The notes under the pieces: model-generated
Seen by the model: the letters and a program-made list of their open reading frames with translations, nothing else
Databases searched by the model: none
What the model was told of the DNA's origin: nothing
Translations under genes and position numbers: made by a program
Source: Flectobacillus sp.
GTDB taxonomy: Bacteria; Bacteroidota; Bacteroidia; Cytophagales; Spirosomataceae
NCBI GenBank assembly: GCA_029865665.1
Contig: JARXAV010000187.1
Coordinates: 1 to 18,061 of the forward strand
Length of the DNA stretch: 18,061 bases
Direction of reading: 5' to 3'
In this document: piece after piece, positions 1 through 8,288 of the stretch
Numbering within the stretch: position 1 is the first letter of the stretch
How the letters are laid out: each line of letters opens with the position of its first letter

Positions 1-669
1 TTTATTCGCAATTGTTTTAGCACAAGTCAGATCGTGTGTAATAATGATAGAACTCGTTTTGTATTCTTGTTGCACATGTAAAATCAGGTTATTGATTTCC
101 ACACACGTAATTGGGTCAAGTCCAGAAGTAGGTTCATCGTAAAGCATAATTTCAGGTTTTAAAATCAAGGTTCGGGCAATGCCTATCCTTTTTTTCTGCC
201 CTCCCGACAAATCAGACGGCATTTGGTTAATACTTTCGACTAAACCAACATCTTCCAAAACCCCCAAAATAGCGTTATCAACCTCTTTTTTAGACAAGCT
301 TCGTTTATTTCTGACCAGTGGAAATTCTAGGTTTTCCCGAACCGTCATGCTATCGTACAAGGCACTACTTTGGAAGGAAAATCCAATTTTTAACCTAAGT
401 AATTGTAATTCCTTTTCTGAAATTTTAGCTACTTCTTGTCCCAAAACTTGAACGATTCCAGCGTCAGGCTTTAAAAGTCCCGAAATAATTTTAATCAACA
501 CCGACTTGCCACTTCCAGAACGTCCAAGAATTGCTACATTTTCCCCTTTCTGAATGTCAATATCAATACCATTGAGTACAGATAAACTCCCAAACGACTT
601 TTTTAATCCCTTAATTGCAATCACGGGAGTGTCTGAACTAGCGGGTAAAATAACCTTGTCCTCTTTCAT
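1..669 (-). CDS. mlaF: MlaF-type ABC transporter ATP-binding protein (C-terminus cut by window edge)
   Basis: This open frame runs from ATG at 669 to the window edge, giving 223 codons without a stop, so the C-terminus lies outside. All ABC ATPase motifs are visible: Walker A GRSGSGKS (about residues 49-56), the Q-loop glutamine in FSFQ (about 100), signature LSGGQ (154-158), Walker B IMLYDEP (174-180) and the switch histidine in ITHD (about 212). The wording around them (SALYDSMTVRENLEFPL, DEPTSGLDP) is typical of the Mla/Ttg2A phospholipid-transport ATPases. The start codon overlaps the stop of the permease gene upstream (ATGA), so the two are translationally coupled. The likely role is powering MlaE-mediated lipid movement between inner and outer membranes. 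The MCE-domain partner (MlaD) would be expected next, beyond the edge. Family assignment is firm; the substrate is inferred from family. Confidence 0.9.
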   Translation of the reverse strand, partial: MKEDKVILPASSDTPVIAIKGLKKSFGSLSVLNGIDIDIQKGENVAILGRSGSGKSVLIKIISGLLKPDAGIVQVLGQEVAKISEKELQLLRLKIGFSFQSSALYDSMTVRENLEFPLVRNKRSLSKKEVDNAILGVLEDVGLVESINQMPSDLSGGQKKRIGIARTLILKPEIMLYDEPTSGLDPITCVEINNLILHVQQEYKTSSIIITHDLTCAKTIANK

Positions 670-1475
670 CTAAATCCATTAACTACCTGTACAATAATGA
701 TTTCCTCTATAAAAATCAAGAACATTGAATGAACCACGGCCATATTGGCAGCTCGTCCAACACCTTGCGTACCATTTTGAGCGTAATAGCCTTGATAACA
801 GCCCGCTACCCCGATGGTAAAGCCATAACAAACGGCTTTGAACAAGGCCGAAAAAATATCCAGAAAAACAATCGACTTGAAAGCACTTTCAAAAAAGCCT
901 AAAAAGCTAGTGGCTTCATTCTCTCGAACATTGAAATAAGCCCCCATCATTCCCACAAAACCCGTGTATAAAATCAAGATGGGCATCATAAGCGTTATGG
1001 CAGAAATTCGAGTAACCACTAGAAATTTGAAGGGATTGGTCGCAGAAACTTCCATGGCATCAATTTGTTCGGTTACTTTCATCGAACCCAACTCTGCCCC
1101 CATGTTAGAACCCACTTTACCAGAGGCAATGAGCGAGGTAACTAAGGGAGCTAAGGCTCGAATGATAGCGATTGTAACCAAAGAAGGCAACCAAGATTTT
1201 GCACCAAAAGCAGATAAAGACGGGCGAGACTGTTTCGTAAAAACAACTCCTGTAATAAAGCCTGTCAACGAAACTAAGGGTAAGGATTTATAACCCACTT
1301 CATAACACTGATTTACGATTTCTTTCCACTCAATAGGTGCTGAAAACACTTCGCTAAAGAAATGAATAATGAATTTGTAAACCTTATAAACATCGGTTAG
1401 ATAGGCATCAACCCCTTTAGAGATGAGGTATTTATGAGTGGGACTAGCCGTTATTTTGTGAGGAGTTGCTTGCAT
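666..1475 (-). CDS. mlaE: MlaE/YrbE-family ABC transporter permease
   Basis: This is a 269-residue polytopic membrane protein. The family hallmark is seen at about residues 111-142: SLIASGKVGSNMGAELGSM followed by VTEQIDAM, containing the conserved glycines and two glutamates (about 128 and 136) of MlaE-type permeases. Several long hydrophobic segments flank it. Length is usual for the family (about 250-270). It is the permease half of a retrograde or anterograde phospholipid transporter that works with MlaF and an MCE-domain protein in the inner membrane. The stop TGA overlaps the ATG of the ATPase gene by the ATGA arrangement. A 94-nt gap holding a stem-loop separates it from the histidine kinase gene upstream, so it may be either the tail of the kdp transcript or its own unit. 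The plus-strand ORFs inside are shadows. Confidence 0.92.
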   Translation of the reverse strand: MQATPHKITASPTHKYLISKGVDAYLTDVYKVYKFIIHFFSEVFSAPIEWKEIVNQCYEVGYKSLPLVSLTGFITGVVFTKQSRPSLSAFGAKSWLPSLVTIAIIRALAPLVTSLIASGKVGSNMGAELGSMKVTEQIDAMEVSATNPFKFLVVTRISAITLMMPILILYTGFVGMMGAYFNVRENEATSFLGFFESAFKSIVFLDIFSALFKAVCYGFTIGVAGCYQGYYAQNGTQGVGRAANMAVVHSMFLIFIEEIIIVQVVNGFR

Positions 1476-1486
1476 CGATTCGTGAT

Positions 1487-1529
1487 TTATGTAAAGTTGC
1501 TCCTTTTTCGGAGCAAAAACCTTACATAA
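1487..1529 (-). promoter_or_regulatory. Two-tier stem-loop just upstream of mlaE
   Basis: An inverted repeat lies between the kinase stop (1570) and the mlaE start (1475). The outer arms TTATGTAA/TTACATAA pair perfectly (1487-1494 with 1522-1529). The inner arms TTGCTCC/GGAGCAA (1497-1503 with 1510-1516) close a 6-nt loop. They are separated by an asymmetric internal loop. The structure ends 11 nt before the mlaE ATG. On the minus strand it is not followed by a U-tract, so it is not a canonical intrinsic terminator. It could instead set mlaE translation or act as a processing site. The function is inferred from position only. Confidence 0.4.
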
Positions 1530-1569
1530 TTCTGCACAAAGCTTTCATAGTTATTAGGTGGCGGTAGAT

Positions 1570-3315
1570 TTATATGCTACTTGAACAGGGAAGTAATATA
1601 GAAAATTCACTTCCCTTCCCGAACTCACTGGCTACTTCGATGATTCCTCCTTGGGCTTCAATAAACTCTTTACTGATGCTTAATCCTAAGCCTGTTCCTT
1701 CTTTTTTTGTTCCTGGAATTCTAAAATAACGCTCAAAGATTTTAGATAAATATTGTGGGTCAATCCCTTGTCCCGAATCCATCACCGAAATTTTTAGGTA
1801 ATTGGATTGAGCAACTACTTTGATGTCAATAATCGAATTATCATACGAGTACCGAATTGCATTGGAGATTAAATTAGTAATCACCCAAGCCGTTTTTTCA
1901 CTATCTACCAAAATTTTAGGAATAGGAGGAATGATAAGCTGACGTAGTTCAATCTTTTTTTGCTCTGCCGCATTTTTATTGGCATTTATGGCATAAGTCA
2001 ACATATCTTGTACGTCTGTTGGTAAGATATTCAGTTGAATACTCCCACTTTCTACTTGCGTAACATTCAATAATTCACTGGTAATTTTCAGCAGGCGGTT
2101 ACTGTCGTCTTTGATACTTTCTACTAACTCTTTTTGCTCCTCATTTAGTACGCCAACTTGCACATTTTCAAGAAGTTGAACGCTCATTTTTATGGATGAA
2201 ATAGGCGTTTTAAATTCGTGAGAAATGGTGGCGATAAAATTAGTTTTTGCAAAATCTAACTCTTTATATTCGGTTATGTTTTGTAATAAAATCACATTTC
2301 CGATGAGTTTTTCAACTTCTTCTCCCGTTGGAATAATCTTGATGGCGATAAGCTCTTTCTCGAAATAACTCTCCTTATTATCCGCATAAATCTTAATGGG
2401 ACTTGCCTTTAAATGAGCATCAGTGGTATTGGTTTTCACTAACAAATCTTGTGTCAAGGTACGTACCAAATCGTTATGAAACGCAATAAGCTGAATAGGC
2501 TGATTAACGACTTCTTCCAATTTTAAACCTGTGATTTTCAAGGCATTATTATTCATAAAAAGTACTCTATGTTGCTCATCTAGCCCAATTACAGGTTCTT
2601 TCATATTATTGATGAGCGTTTCAATGCGTCGTTTTTCCATCAATAATTTATCCATGTTGCTCGCCTTATATTCTTCGAGTTTTTGAGCCATGGTATTGAA
2701 TGACTTGGCTAAATCACTAAACTCACTATGTCCATCAAAATACACTCGTTCCGAATAATTTTCAGAAGCAATTTGTTTGATACTTCGAGTAAGTTCGTTG
2801 ATAGGGTTTGCAATATTATTGGGTAAATTGACAAACAAAGTAAAGGCTATCAGAAAACAAATAGAACCAATCAGCCCAATCCACAAAATGGCACTCTCTG
2901 CGGTGTTTTCCGCCACATGACTTTTCCGTTGAATTGCCTGCATATTGAGCAACATAATAGCTGAAATGTCCGTACGAATTGTTTGAAAAATGAGTTGACT
3001 ATCTTTCTTTTGCTTCAACTCCTTGAAATCAAGAATTAGTTTTTCGGTGAGTTCCTGCTCCCCTACTTCCGTAATGTTACGTTGTTGTTTTTTTAAGTTG
3101 TCTTCAAAAAAACCAACTTGTTGCTCATCAAACACAGGCTTATTCAACGCAATCAGCATATTGCGAGCATAGTCAATCGTGTTATAATTGGCTACCAAAA
3201 TATTTTTGGTCTCGTTAGCCAATTTGTGAATAAAAACAGAACCCACAATTGTCAGCAAGGTTATCATAAAAAACAATAGCCCTATTCCCGAGATAAGTTT
3301 GTGCTTGATTTTCAT
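1570..3315 (-). CDS. Membrane sensor histidine kinase of the Kdp locus (HAMP-PAS-HisKA-HATPase)
   Basis: This 581-residue kinase has TM1 at about 7-29, an extracytoplasmic domain of about 113 residues, TM2 at about 143-163, HAMP at about 164-216, PAS at about 228-350, HisKA with the phospho-acceptor His366 in SHEFKTPISS, and HATPase_c. The HATPase_c shows N485 in the N box, G1 DSGQGID at 513-519, an F box at about 527-532 and G2 GTGLGLS at 540-546. It starts at ATG 3315, sharing one base with the stop of the KdpD-N gene (TAATG), so the two are co-translated. In classical KdpD the cytoplasmic KdpD/USP domains, four TM helices and the kinase are one chain. Here the kinase is separate and has a two-TM periplasmic sensor plus PAS. 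It probably phosphorylates the NtrC-type regulator at 10552-11898, which is the only response regulator in the window (inference). Confidence 0.92.
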   Translation of the reverse strand: MKIKHKLISGIGLLFFMITLLTIVGSVFIHKLANETKNILVANYNTIDYARNMLIALNKPVFDEQQVGFFEDNLKKQQRNITEVGEQELTEKLILDFKELKQKKDSQLIFQTIRTDISAIMLLNMQAIQRKSHVAENTAESAILWIGLIGSICFLIAFTLFVNLPNNIANPINELTRSIKQIASENYSERVYFDGHSEFSDLAKSFNTMAQKLEEYKASNMDKLLMEKRRIETLINNMKEPVIGLDEQHRVLFMNNNALKITGLKLEEVVNQPIQLIAFHNDLVRTLTQDLLVKTNTTDAHLKASPIKIYADNKESYFEKELIAIKIIPTGEEVEKLIGNVILLQNITEYKELDFAKTNFIATISHEFKTPISSIKMSVQLLENVQVGVLNEEQKELVESIKDDSNRLLKITSELLNVTQVESGSIQLNILPTDVQDMLTYAINANKNAAEQKKIELRQLIIPPIPKILVDSEKTAWVITNLISNAIRYSYDNSIIDIKVVAQSNYLKISVMDSGQGIDPQYLSKIFERYFRIPGTKKEGTGLGLSISKEFIEAQGGIIEVASEFGKGSEFSILLPCSSSI

Positions 3316-4436
3316 TAGCTTAGTATGACAAGATCAATGCTACTTCTTGATAGTTTTTTCAAGAGTTCATTAAAAATGTTCGTTGATAAAATGATTTGTA
3401 TTAAATTAAAATGAGGCTTTCCGATACAAATAGTAGAAACTTTACGCTCTTCCGCCTGTTGCATAATCGCCATGACTACCTCAGAACTTTCTACTTTTAT
3501 AATTTCAGCACCCAATTCCGTTGCTAATTTAAAGTGATTAATCAGATGTCGTTGCTTATCTAAGGGAATTTTATCTGCTGCTTCATTGGGTCGTTGCACG
3601 TACAAGACGTACCATTTACTGTTATAGTAATTGGCTAAACGTGCCGTTTTACGGATTACCGTTTTTGCTGTATGCTGATTACTACTGATGCAAGCCAAAA
3701 ATCGTTCGTGTCTGGGATTATTCTGTGTAATTTCCGTTTCTACTTTTCGCTCCACTTGCGAGGCAACTTCTTTTAGAGCCAACTCTCGTAACTGCAAAAT
3801 ATGTTCGCTTTTGAAAAAGTTTTTGAGTGCCGTTTCTATTTTATCGGCCTGATAAATTTTCCCATCTTTCAAGCGAGTAATCAGTTCATCTGCGGTCAAA
3901 TCAATGTTTACTACTTCATCTGCTTGAGCAATGACACTATCAGGAACACGCTCTTTTACCTCGATTCCTGTAATGGTTTTTACTTCCTCGTTTAGGCTTT
4001 CGATATGTTGAATATTAATGGCAGAAATCACATTGATACCTGCCTCCAAAATAGCAATTACATCTTGCCAACGCTTCTCATTTTTACTGCCCTCGATATT
4101 GGTATGAGCGAGTTCATCAACCACCACCACCTCTGGTCTCATTGAAATAATCGTTGCCAAATCCATTTCTTCCAACTCTTTTCCTCGATAAAAAAGCTTT
4201 CTTCTCGGAATAAGTGGCAAACCTGCAACTAATGCTTCTGTTTCTTTACGACGGTGCGTCTCAACAAAGCCAATTTGTACATTTACACCACTTTGTAGGA
4301 GCGAATGAGCTTCCTGCAACATCCGATAGGTTTTGCCTACCCCTGCACTCATGCCTATATATACTTTGAATTTCCCTCGTTTTGATTTTTTAATTAAATC
4401 AAGGAAATCTTGGGCCGATTTTCTGCTTTCTTCCAT
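3315..4436 (-). CDS. kdpD: Stand-alone KdpD N-terminal sensor protein (KdpD + UspA domains)
   Basis: This 373-residue soluble protein corresponds to the N-terminal cytoplasmic half of E. coli-type KdpD. The KdpD domain carries Walker A GMSAGVGKT (28-36), the conserved GFVETHRR segment (about 56-63) and Walker B-like VVVVDELAHTN (103-113). A universal-stress-protein domain follows (about 244-373), ending at SSIDLVILS with no transmembrane helices or kinase. The chain stops with TAA, which shares a base with the ATG of the histidine kinase gene, so the usual single protein is encoded as two adjacent, coupled genes. In the family this region modulates kinase activity in response to K+ and ATP. 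Here it must act in trans, presumably by binding the neighbouring kinase (inference). No frameshift or decay is visible, so the split looks ancestral rather than mutational. Confidence 0.9.
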   Translation of the reverse strand: MEESRKSAQDFLDLIKKSKRGKFKVYIGMSAGVGKTYRMLQEAHSLLQSGVNVQIGFVETHRRKETEALVAGLPLIPRRKLFYRGKELEEMDLATIISMRPEVVVVDELAHTNIEGSKNEKRWQDVIAILEAGINVISAINIQHIESLNEEVKTITGIEVKERVPDSVIAQADEVVNIDLTADELITRLKDGKIYQADKIETALKNFFKSEHILQLRELALKEVASQVERKVETEITQNNPRHERFLACISSNQHTAKTVIRKTARLANYYNSKWYVLYVQRPNEAADKIPLDKQRHLINHFKLATELGAEIIKVESSEVVMAIMQQAEERKVSTICIGKPHFNLIQIILSTNIFNELLKKLSRSSIDLVILS

Positions 4437-4469
4437 GTGTTTTACTCGCTAAAAGGGTGGATAGTGCTT

Positions 4470-5543
4470 TTACAAGGAGATGGCCAATGAGGTTGTAAAA
4501 AAGGTCTCATAACGTTGGAGTGTCTGATCATGAACAAAAATAGCATCTTTACTTTGGAACGTTCTTGCTTCCACACGCCAAAGTACTTTCTCATTAAGCC
4601 GATAATCATAGTTGATGGAATAAGCCCATGTCTGAAAACCATTCGGAGTACCCGTGGCGATGATTACGCCTGTATTATCGTGATAATATTCTATTCTGCC
4701 CGCAATAGCACCGTTGGTATGGGGACGTACTTGACAAATTAGAATAGGAGTGTACCAATGGGCATAGTGCTTACTACCCTGTTGTTGTTCTAGTCCATAG
4801 TCCATACCAAGGATAAAACCTAGTCGCTTAGTGGCCTGATAACTAGCATAAAAATTATGAAAATACCGCATCTGTTTGACGCTATCTGCCTTATCGCTAC
4901 CAAGATAGGAACTACTATTGAACATCCACTTTGCATTCGGTTTATAACTTACCTGATGCCCCCAAGCGGGGCTATTGTTGCCATCGAGCAATTGAATGCG
5001 TTGCCAACCATTTAAGAGTAATAAGGCTACAAACCATTTTTCGTTAGGACTGTTGTAGGATACTTTAGCACCTGTTTCAAAATAGGGTGAATTATCGGCC
5101 AATAAGCTACGGGTGAGTGTCCAACAGTCTTTACTCACCGCACTCTCAAACCCAATATGCGAAGGCATGACTCCCATATCTACCCAAAGAGGAATTTTGC
5201 GAGCTACTTTCACGCCAATATTGGCTTCGTAGAGGTTCTTTAAGACACCTTGTTCAGCACTATAATTGGCATTCATGTACGTGCCTGTTCCCATACTAAT
5301 GTTGGCTCTTAGCTCTGAGTTTTGATAGGATGCCTTGAGAAAACCAAGATTAATCCCTACTTCATTACTACGGTTATGAGAGTACACAAAATTAGGACGG
5401 CTATGAGTTGACTGATTTGCCACGAAGGTATAATAAGTCTCTAAATACCCCTCGATTTTCCAAGACGTATGCACACTATCTGCCTGAGCATGGATAAGGC
5501 TATGGGATAATAAGAAAGCTCCTAATAATAAAAGTGTTTTCAT
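4470..5543 (-). CDS. Outer-membrane beta-barrel porin (BBP2/OmpL-like) in the kdp operon
   Basis: The frame is open from 5603, but the ATG at 5543 is preferred because it begins with a clear signal peptide (MKTLLLLGAFLLSHSLIHAQA) and because a strong stem-loop occupies the upstream stretch. The mature protein is about 340 residues. It has alternating aromatic/polar strands typical of a 14-18-strand barrel (for example WKIEGYLETYYTF, MRYFHNFYASY, IAGRIEYYHD) and ends in a C-terminal strand FFTTSLAISL. The pattern, including the GYLETYY opening and an ending of about FQTWAYSINYDYRL, matches OmpL-like beta-barrel porin-2 proteins of Bacteroidota. It lies 33 nt before the KdpD-N gene and 73 nt after kdpC. 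The inferred role is letting K+ cross the outer membrane to feed KdpFABC. Direct substrate evidence is absent. Confidence 0.78.
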   Translation of the reverse strand: MKTLLLLGAFLLSHSLIHAQADSVHTSWKIEGYLETYYTFVANQSTHSRPNFVYSHNRSNEVGINLGFLKASYQNSELRANISMGTGTYMNANYSAEQGVLKNLYEANIGVKVARKIPLWVDMGVMPSHIGFESAVSKDCWTLTRSLLADNSPYFETGAKVSYNSPNEKWFVALLLLNGWQRIQLLDGNNSPAWGHQVSYKPNAKWMFNSSSYLGSDKADSVKQMRYFHNFYASYQATKRLGFILGMDYGLEQQQGSKHYAHWYTPILICQVRPHTNGAIAGRIEYYHDNTGVIIATGTPNGFQTWAYSINYDYRLNEKVLWRVEARTFQSKDAIFVHDQTLQRYETFFTTSLAISL

Positions 5544-5570
5544 GGTTTTAGTCTGCTTGTTGATATTAAG

Positions 5571-5608
5571 TTCCTGTGTCTGTTCTTGATAGAAGGCAGA
5601 CACAGGAA
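5571..5608 (-). repeat. Perfect 12-bp-arm stem-loop between kdpC and the porin gene
   Basis: Arms TTCCTGTGTCTG (5571-5582) and CAGACACAGGAA (5597-5608) are perfectly complementary around a 14-nt loop. The element lies 8 nt after the kdpC stop and about 27 nt before the preferred porin start. The minus strand has no U-run after the stem, so it is unlikely to be a full terminator. An intercistronic RNA stabiliser, processing site or attenuator separating pump genes from porin and sensor genes is a reasonable guess. Confidence 0.6.
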
Positions 5609-5616
5609 ACGTTCAT

Positions 5617-6177
5617 TTATCTTAGCTCATCAAGAGCCAAATTCAATTTTAATACATTTACTTTCTCAGGCCCAAATAGACCGCCTAAGGGTTCTTCGGT
5701 ACTCGAAAGGACTAATTGTTTCAGATTGGCTTCTGGAATATTTCTGATTTTAGCAATTCGTTTAATTTGAATAGTCGCTGCCTCAACCGAAATATCTGGG
5801 TCTAGCCCACTCCCACTTGCAGTAACGATTTCGGCAGGAATATCCTTTTTCTGAATGGCTGGATTATGGACTAGAAAACTATCTATACGAGCCTTAACTT
5901 CTTGTAAATAAGCCTCATTAGAAGGAGCTTTGTTACTGCCTGCACTTCCTGCTGCATTGTAATCTACTGCTGATGGACGTGAACAAAAATACTTATCTTG
6001 ATTAAATTTTTGCCCAATATTCGTATAAAATGTTTTACCATTTGCGGTAATGATTTCACCCTTTCCATGATTGGGCGAAAATTGAGCAATTCCATAAACA
6101 ATCGTAGTATAGATACCTACAAAGAAAACCAAAAACACTAAGGTTAATCTGATTCCTGAAAAAAGGGATGATTTCAT
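5617..6177 (-). CDS. kdpC: K+-transporting P-type ATPase subunit KdpC
   Basis: This 186-residue protein has one N-terminal transmembrane helix (about 8-30) and a periplasmic domain with the KdpC signatures KYFCSRPSAVDYN (about 62-74), SGSGLDPDIS (121-130) and the closing GLFGPEKVNVLKLNLALD region. KdpC is the single-span subunit that stabilises the KdpA-KdpB assembly and raises ATP affinity. It starts at ATG 6177, 12 nt after the kdpB stop, as expected in a kdpFABC operon. Length matches the family. Nothing is truncated. Confidence 0.96.
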   Translation of the reverse strand: MKSSLFSGIRLTLVFLVFFVGIYTTIVYGIAQFSPNHGKGEIITANGKTFYTNIGQKFNQDKYFCSRPSAVDYNAAGSAGSNKAPSNEAYLQEVKARIDSFLVHNPAIQKKDIPAEIVTASGSGLDPDISVEAATIQIKRIAKIRNIPEANLKQLVLSSTEEPLGGLFGPEKVNVLKLNLALDELR

Positions 6178-6189
6178 ATTCTTGAATGA

Positions 6190-8199
6190 TTAAATAAATA
6201 CTGTAACGATTAAGTCAATTAATTTAATACCTATAAAAGGAACGAGGATACCGCCTAAACCATAGATAAACAGGTTTCTACGAAGTAATGCACTTGCTCC
6301 TATAGGTTTATAAGCCACTCCTTTTAAGGCCAGAGGAATCAACATTGGAATAATGATGGCATTAAAAATTACAGCCGACAAAATAGCACTTTCTGGACTG
6401 TGTAAGTGCATGATATTCAGCCCTTGTAACGAAGGAATGGCAACAATAAACAAGGCAGGAATAATCGCAAAATATTTTGCAATATCATTGGCAATACTAA
6501 AAGTCGTAAGCGTACCACGAGTCATTAAGAGCTGTTTACCAATTTCTACAATTTCAATCAATTTGGTAGGGTCATTATCCAAATCCACCATGTTGCCCGC
6601 CTCTTTGGCTGCTTGTGTTCCGCTGTTCATCGCTACGCCTACGTTCGCTTGAGCCAATGCAGGAGCATCGTTTGTACCGTCTCCCATCATGGCAACCAAT
6701 CGTCCTTCGCTCTGTTCTTTCTTAATATAATTCATTTTATCCTCTGGCTTTGCCTCGGCAATAAAGTCATCGACCCCTGCTTTTTCAGCAATAAATTTTG
6801 CCGTAAGGGGATTGTCCCCCGTCACCATCACCGTCTTAATTCCCATTTTACGAAGGCGTTCAAAACGTTCTTGAATGCGAGGTTTAATAATATCTTGCAA
6901 TTCAACCACGCCTTTTACTCGTTCGTTTTCAGAAACCACCAAGGGCGTACCACCATTACTTGAAATTTGATTGACTATTACCTGAATTTCATTGGGAAAA
7001 GTATTTCCAGCCGATTCACATAAGGTTTTAATCGAATCCGATGCTCCTTTTCTAATGCGAGTGTTATCCGCCAAATCAATACCAGAGCTACGAGTTTCTG
7101 CCGTAAATTTGATGAATTTTGCATTTGAAATCCGATACGTCGCAGGATTTACTCCAGCCAATTCAATGATTGACTTTCCTTCGGGCGTATCGTCAGACAT
7201 CGAACTTAATACCACGGTTCTGATAAAACTCTTTTCATCTACGCCATCGGCTGGATAAAAATTCGTTGCCTTTCTATTACCAATCGTAATCGTTCCCGTT
7301 TTATCTAGCAACAATACATCAATATCACCTGCTGTTTCTACTGCCTTACCACTTTTCGTAATGACATTCGCTCTTAATGCTCTGTCCATACCCGCAATAC
7401 CAATTGCCGAAAGCAAACCACCAATGGTAGTTGGAATTAAACACACGAATAGCGAAATGAAAGCCGCAATCGTAATAGGCGTGTGAGCAAAGTCGGCAAA
7501 AGGTTTTAAGGTCACGGTAACAATAATAAATACAAGCGTAAAACCCGCCAACAAGATCGTTAAAGCAATTTCATTCGGTGTTTTTTGACGAGACGCACCT
7601 TCTACCAAAGCAATCATTTTATCTAAAAAACTTTCGCCAGGTTCGGTTGTCACTTGCACCTTGATAAAATCTGACAAGACCTTTGTACCACCCGTAACCG
7701 AACTTTTATCTCCCCCTGATTCTCGAATTACAGGAGCAGATTCACCCGTAATGGCACTCTCATCAATGGTAGCAAGTCCTTCGATAATCTCCCCATCAGA
7801 AGGAATAATGTCGTTGGCTTCACAAATAAAAACGTCTCCTTTTTTGAGTGTAGCAGACGAAACGACTTGTCCATTCTCTAAACGTGCGGGGGTTTCTTCC
7901 CGTGTTTTTCGTAAACTATCCGCCTGAGCTTTTCCTCGTGCTTCGGCAATGGCTTCGGCAAAATTGGCAAATAGCAACGTAAGAAATAAAACAATAAAGA
8001 CCGTAAAGTTATAGGCAAAGCTCCCCTGTTCTTGCTCGCCCATGGCAATCCAAAGACAAACAATAAACATAATCACTGTTCCAATCTCGACGGTAAACAT
8101 CACTGGATTGTGGAACATTATTTTAGGATTGAGCTTTACAAAAGATTGTTTGAATGCTTCCTGCATTAAATCCTTTTGAAATAATGATGTATTTGACAT
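6190..8199 (-). CDS. kdpB: K+-transporting P-type ATPase catalytic subunit KdpB
   Basis: From ATG 8199 the protein has 669 residues. The frame stays open to a TTG at 8229, but that start is rejected as unnatural for the family. P-type ATPase motifs are complete: actuator TGES (about 151-154), TM motif [11 protein letters not shown] (about 253-263), phosphorylation site DKTGTIT with Asp299, nucleotide domain [10 protein letters not shown] (about 458-467) and hinge [12 protein letters not shown] (506-517). The TGES serine matches the inhibitory phosphorylation site described in E. coli KdpB (Ser162), so the same off-switch could exist here. It hydrolyses ATP to drive K+ through KdpA. It sits 89 nt after kdpA, an unusually loose gap for this operon, which contains a small hairpin (AAACGG/CCGTTT) near the kdpA stop. 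KdpC follows after 12 nt. Confidence 0.97.
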   Translation of the reverse strand: MSNTSLFQKDLMQEAFKQSFVKLNPKIMFHNPVMFTVEIGTVIMFIVCLWIAMGEQEQGSFAYNFTVFIVLFLTLLFANFAEAIAEARGKAQADSLRKTREETPARLENGQVVSSATLKKGDVFICEANDIIPSDGEIIEGLATIDESAITGESAPVIRESGGDKSSVTGGTKVLSDFIKVQVTTEPGESFLDKMIALVEGASRQKTPNEIALTILLAGFTLVFIIVTVTLKPFADFAHTPITIAAFISLFVCLIPTTIGGLLSAIGIAGMDRALRANVITKSGKAVETAGDIDVLLLDKTGTITIGNRKATNFYPADGVDEKSFIRTVVLSSMSDDTPEGKSIIELAGVNPATYRISNAKFIKFTAETRSSGIDLADNTRIRKGASDSIKTLCESAGNTFPNEIQVIVNQISSNGGTPLVVSENERVKGVVELQDIIKPRIQERFERLRKMGIKTVMVTGDNPLTAKFIAEKAGVDDFIAEAKPEDKMNYIKKEQSEGRLVAMMGDGTNDAPALAQANVGVAMNSGTQAAKEAGNMVDLDNDPTKLIEIVEIGKQLLMTRGTLTTFSIANDIAKYFAIIPALFIVAIPSLQGLNIMHLHSPESAILSAVIFNAIIIPMLIPLALKGVAYKPIGASALLRRNLFIYGLGGILVPFIGIKLIDLIVTVFI

Positions 8200-8288
8200 A
8201 TTCGTATTGGTTGGAGCAACGAGTATCAACTTGTTGCAATATGCTATTTCAGTAATTTATGTAAACGGAACGAAACCCGTTTTGCTCG

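Noticed and set aside
3621..3629. Iteron-like GTTATAGTA inside the KdpD-N gene
   Set aside because: A lone near match with no flanking class sequence inside a conserved coding region; chance.
5543..5603. Upstream ATG for the porin gene
   Set aside because: It would put 20 polar residues before the signal peptide and begin inside a strong stem-loop.
6613..6963. Plus-strand ORFs within kdpB and similar overlaps elsewhere (for example 964-1293, 7661-7927, 4442-4642)
   Set aside because: They are antisense or off-frame shadows of well-supported genes with no recognisable domains.
8199..8229. Upstream TTG start giving 10 extra residues on KdpB
   Set aside because: The ATG at 8199 matches the usual KdpB N-terminus. 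The extension is low-complexity and begins with a rare start codon.
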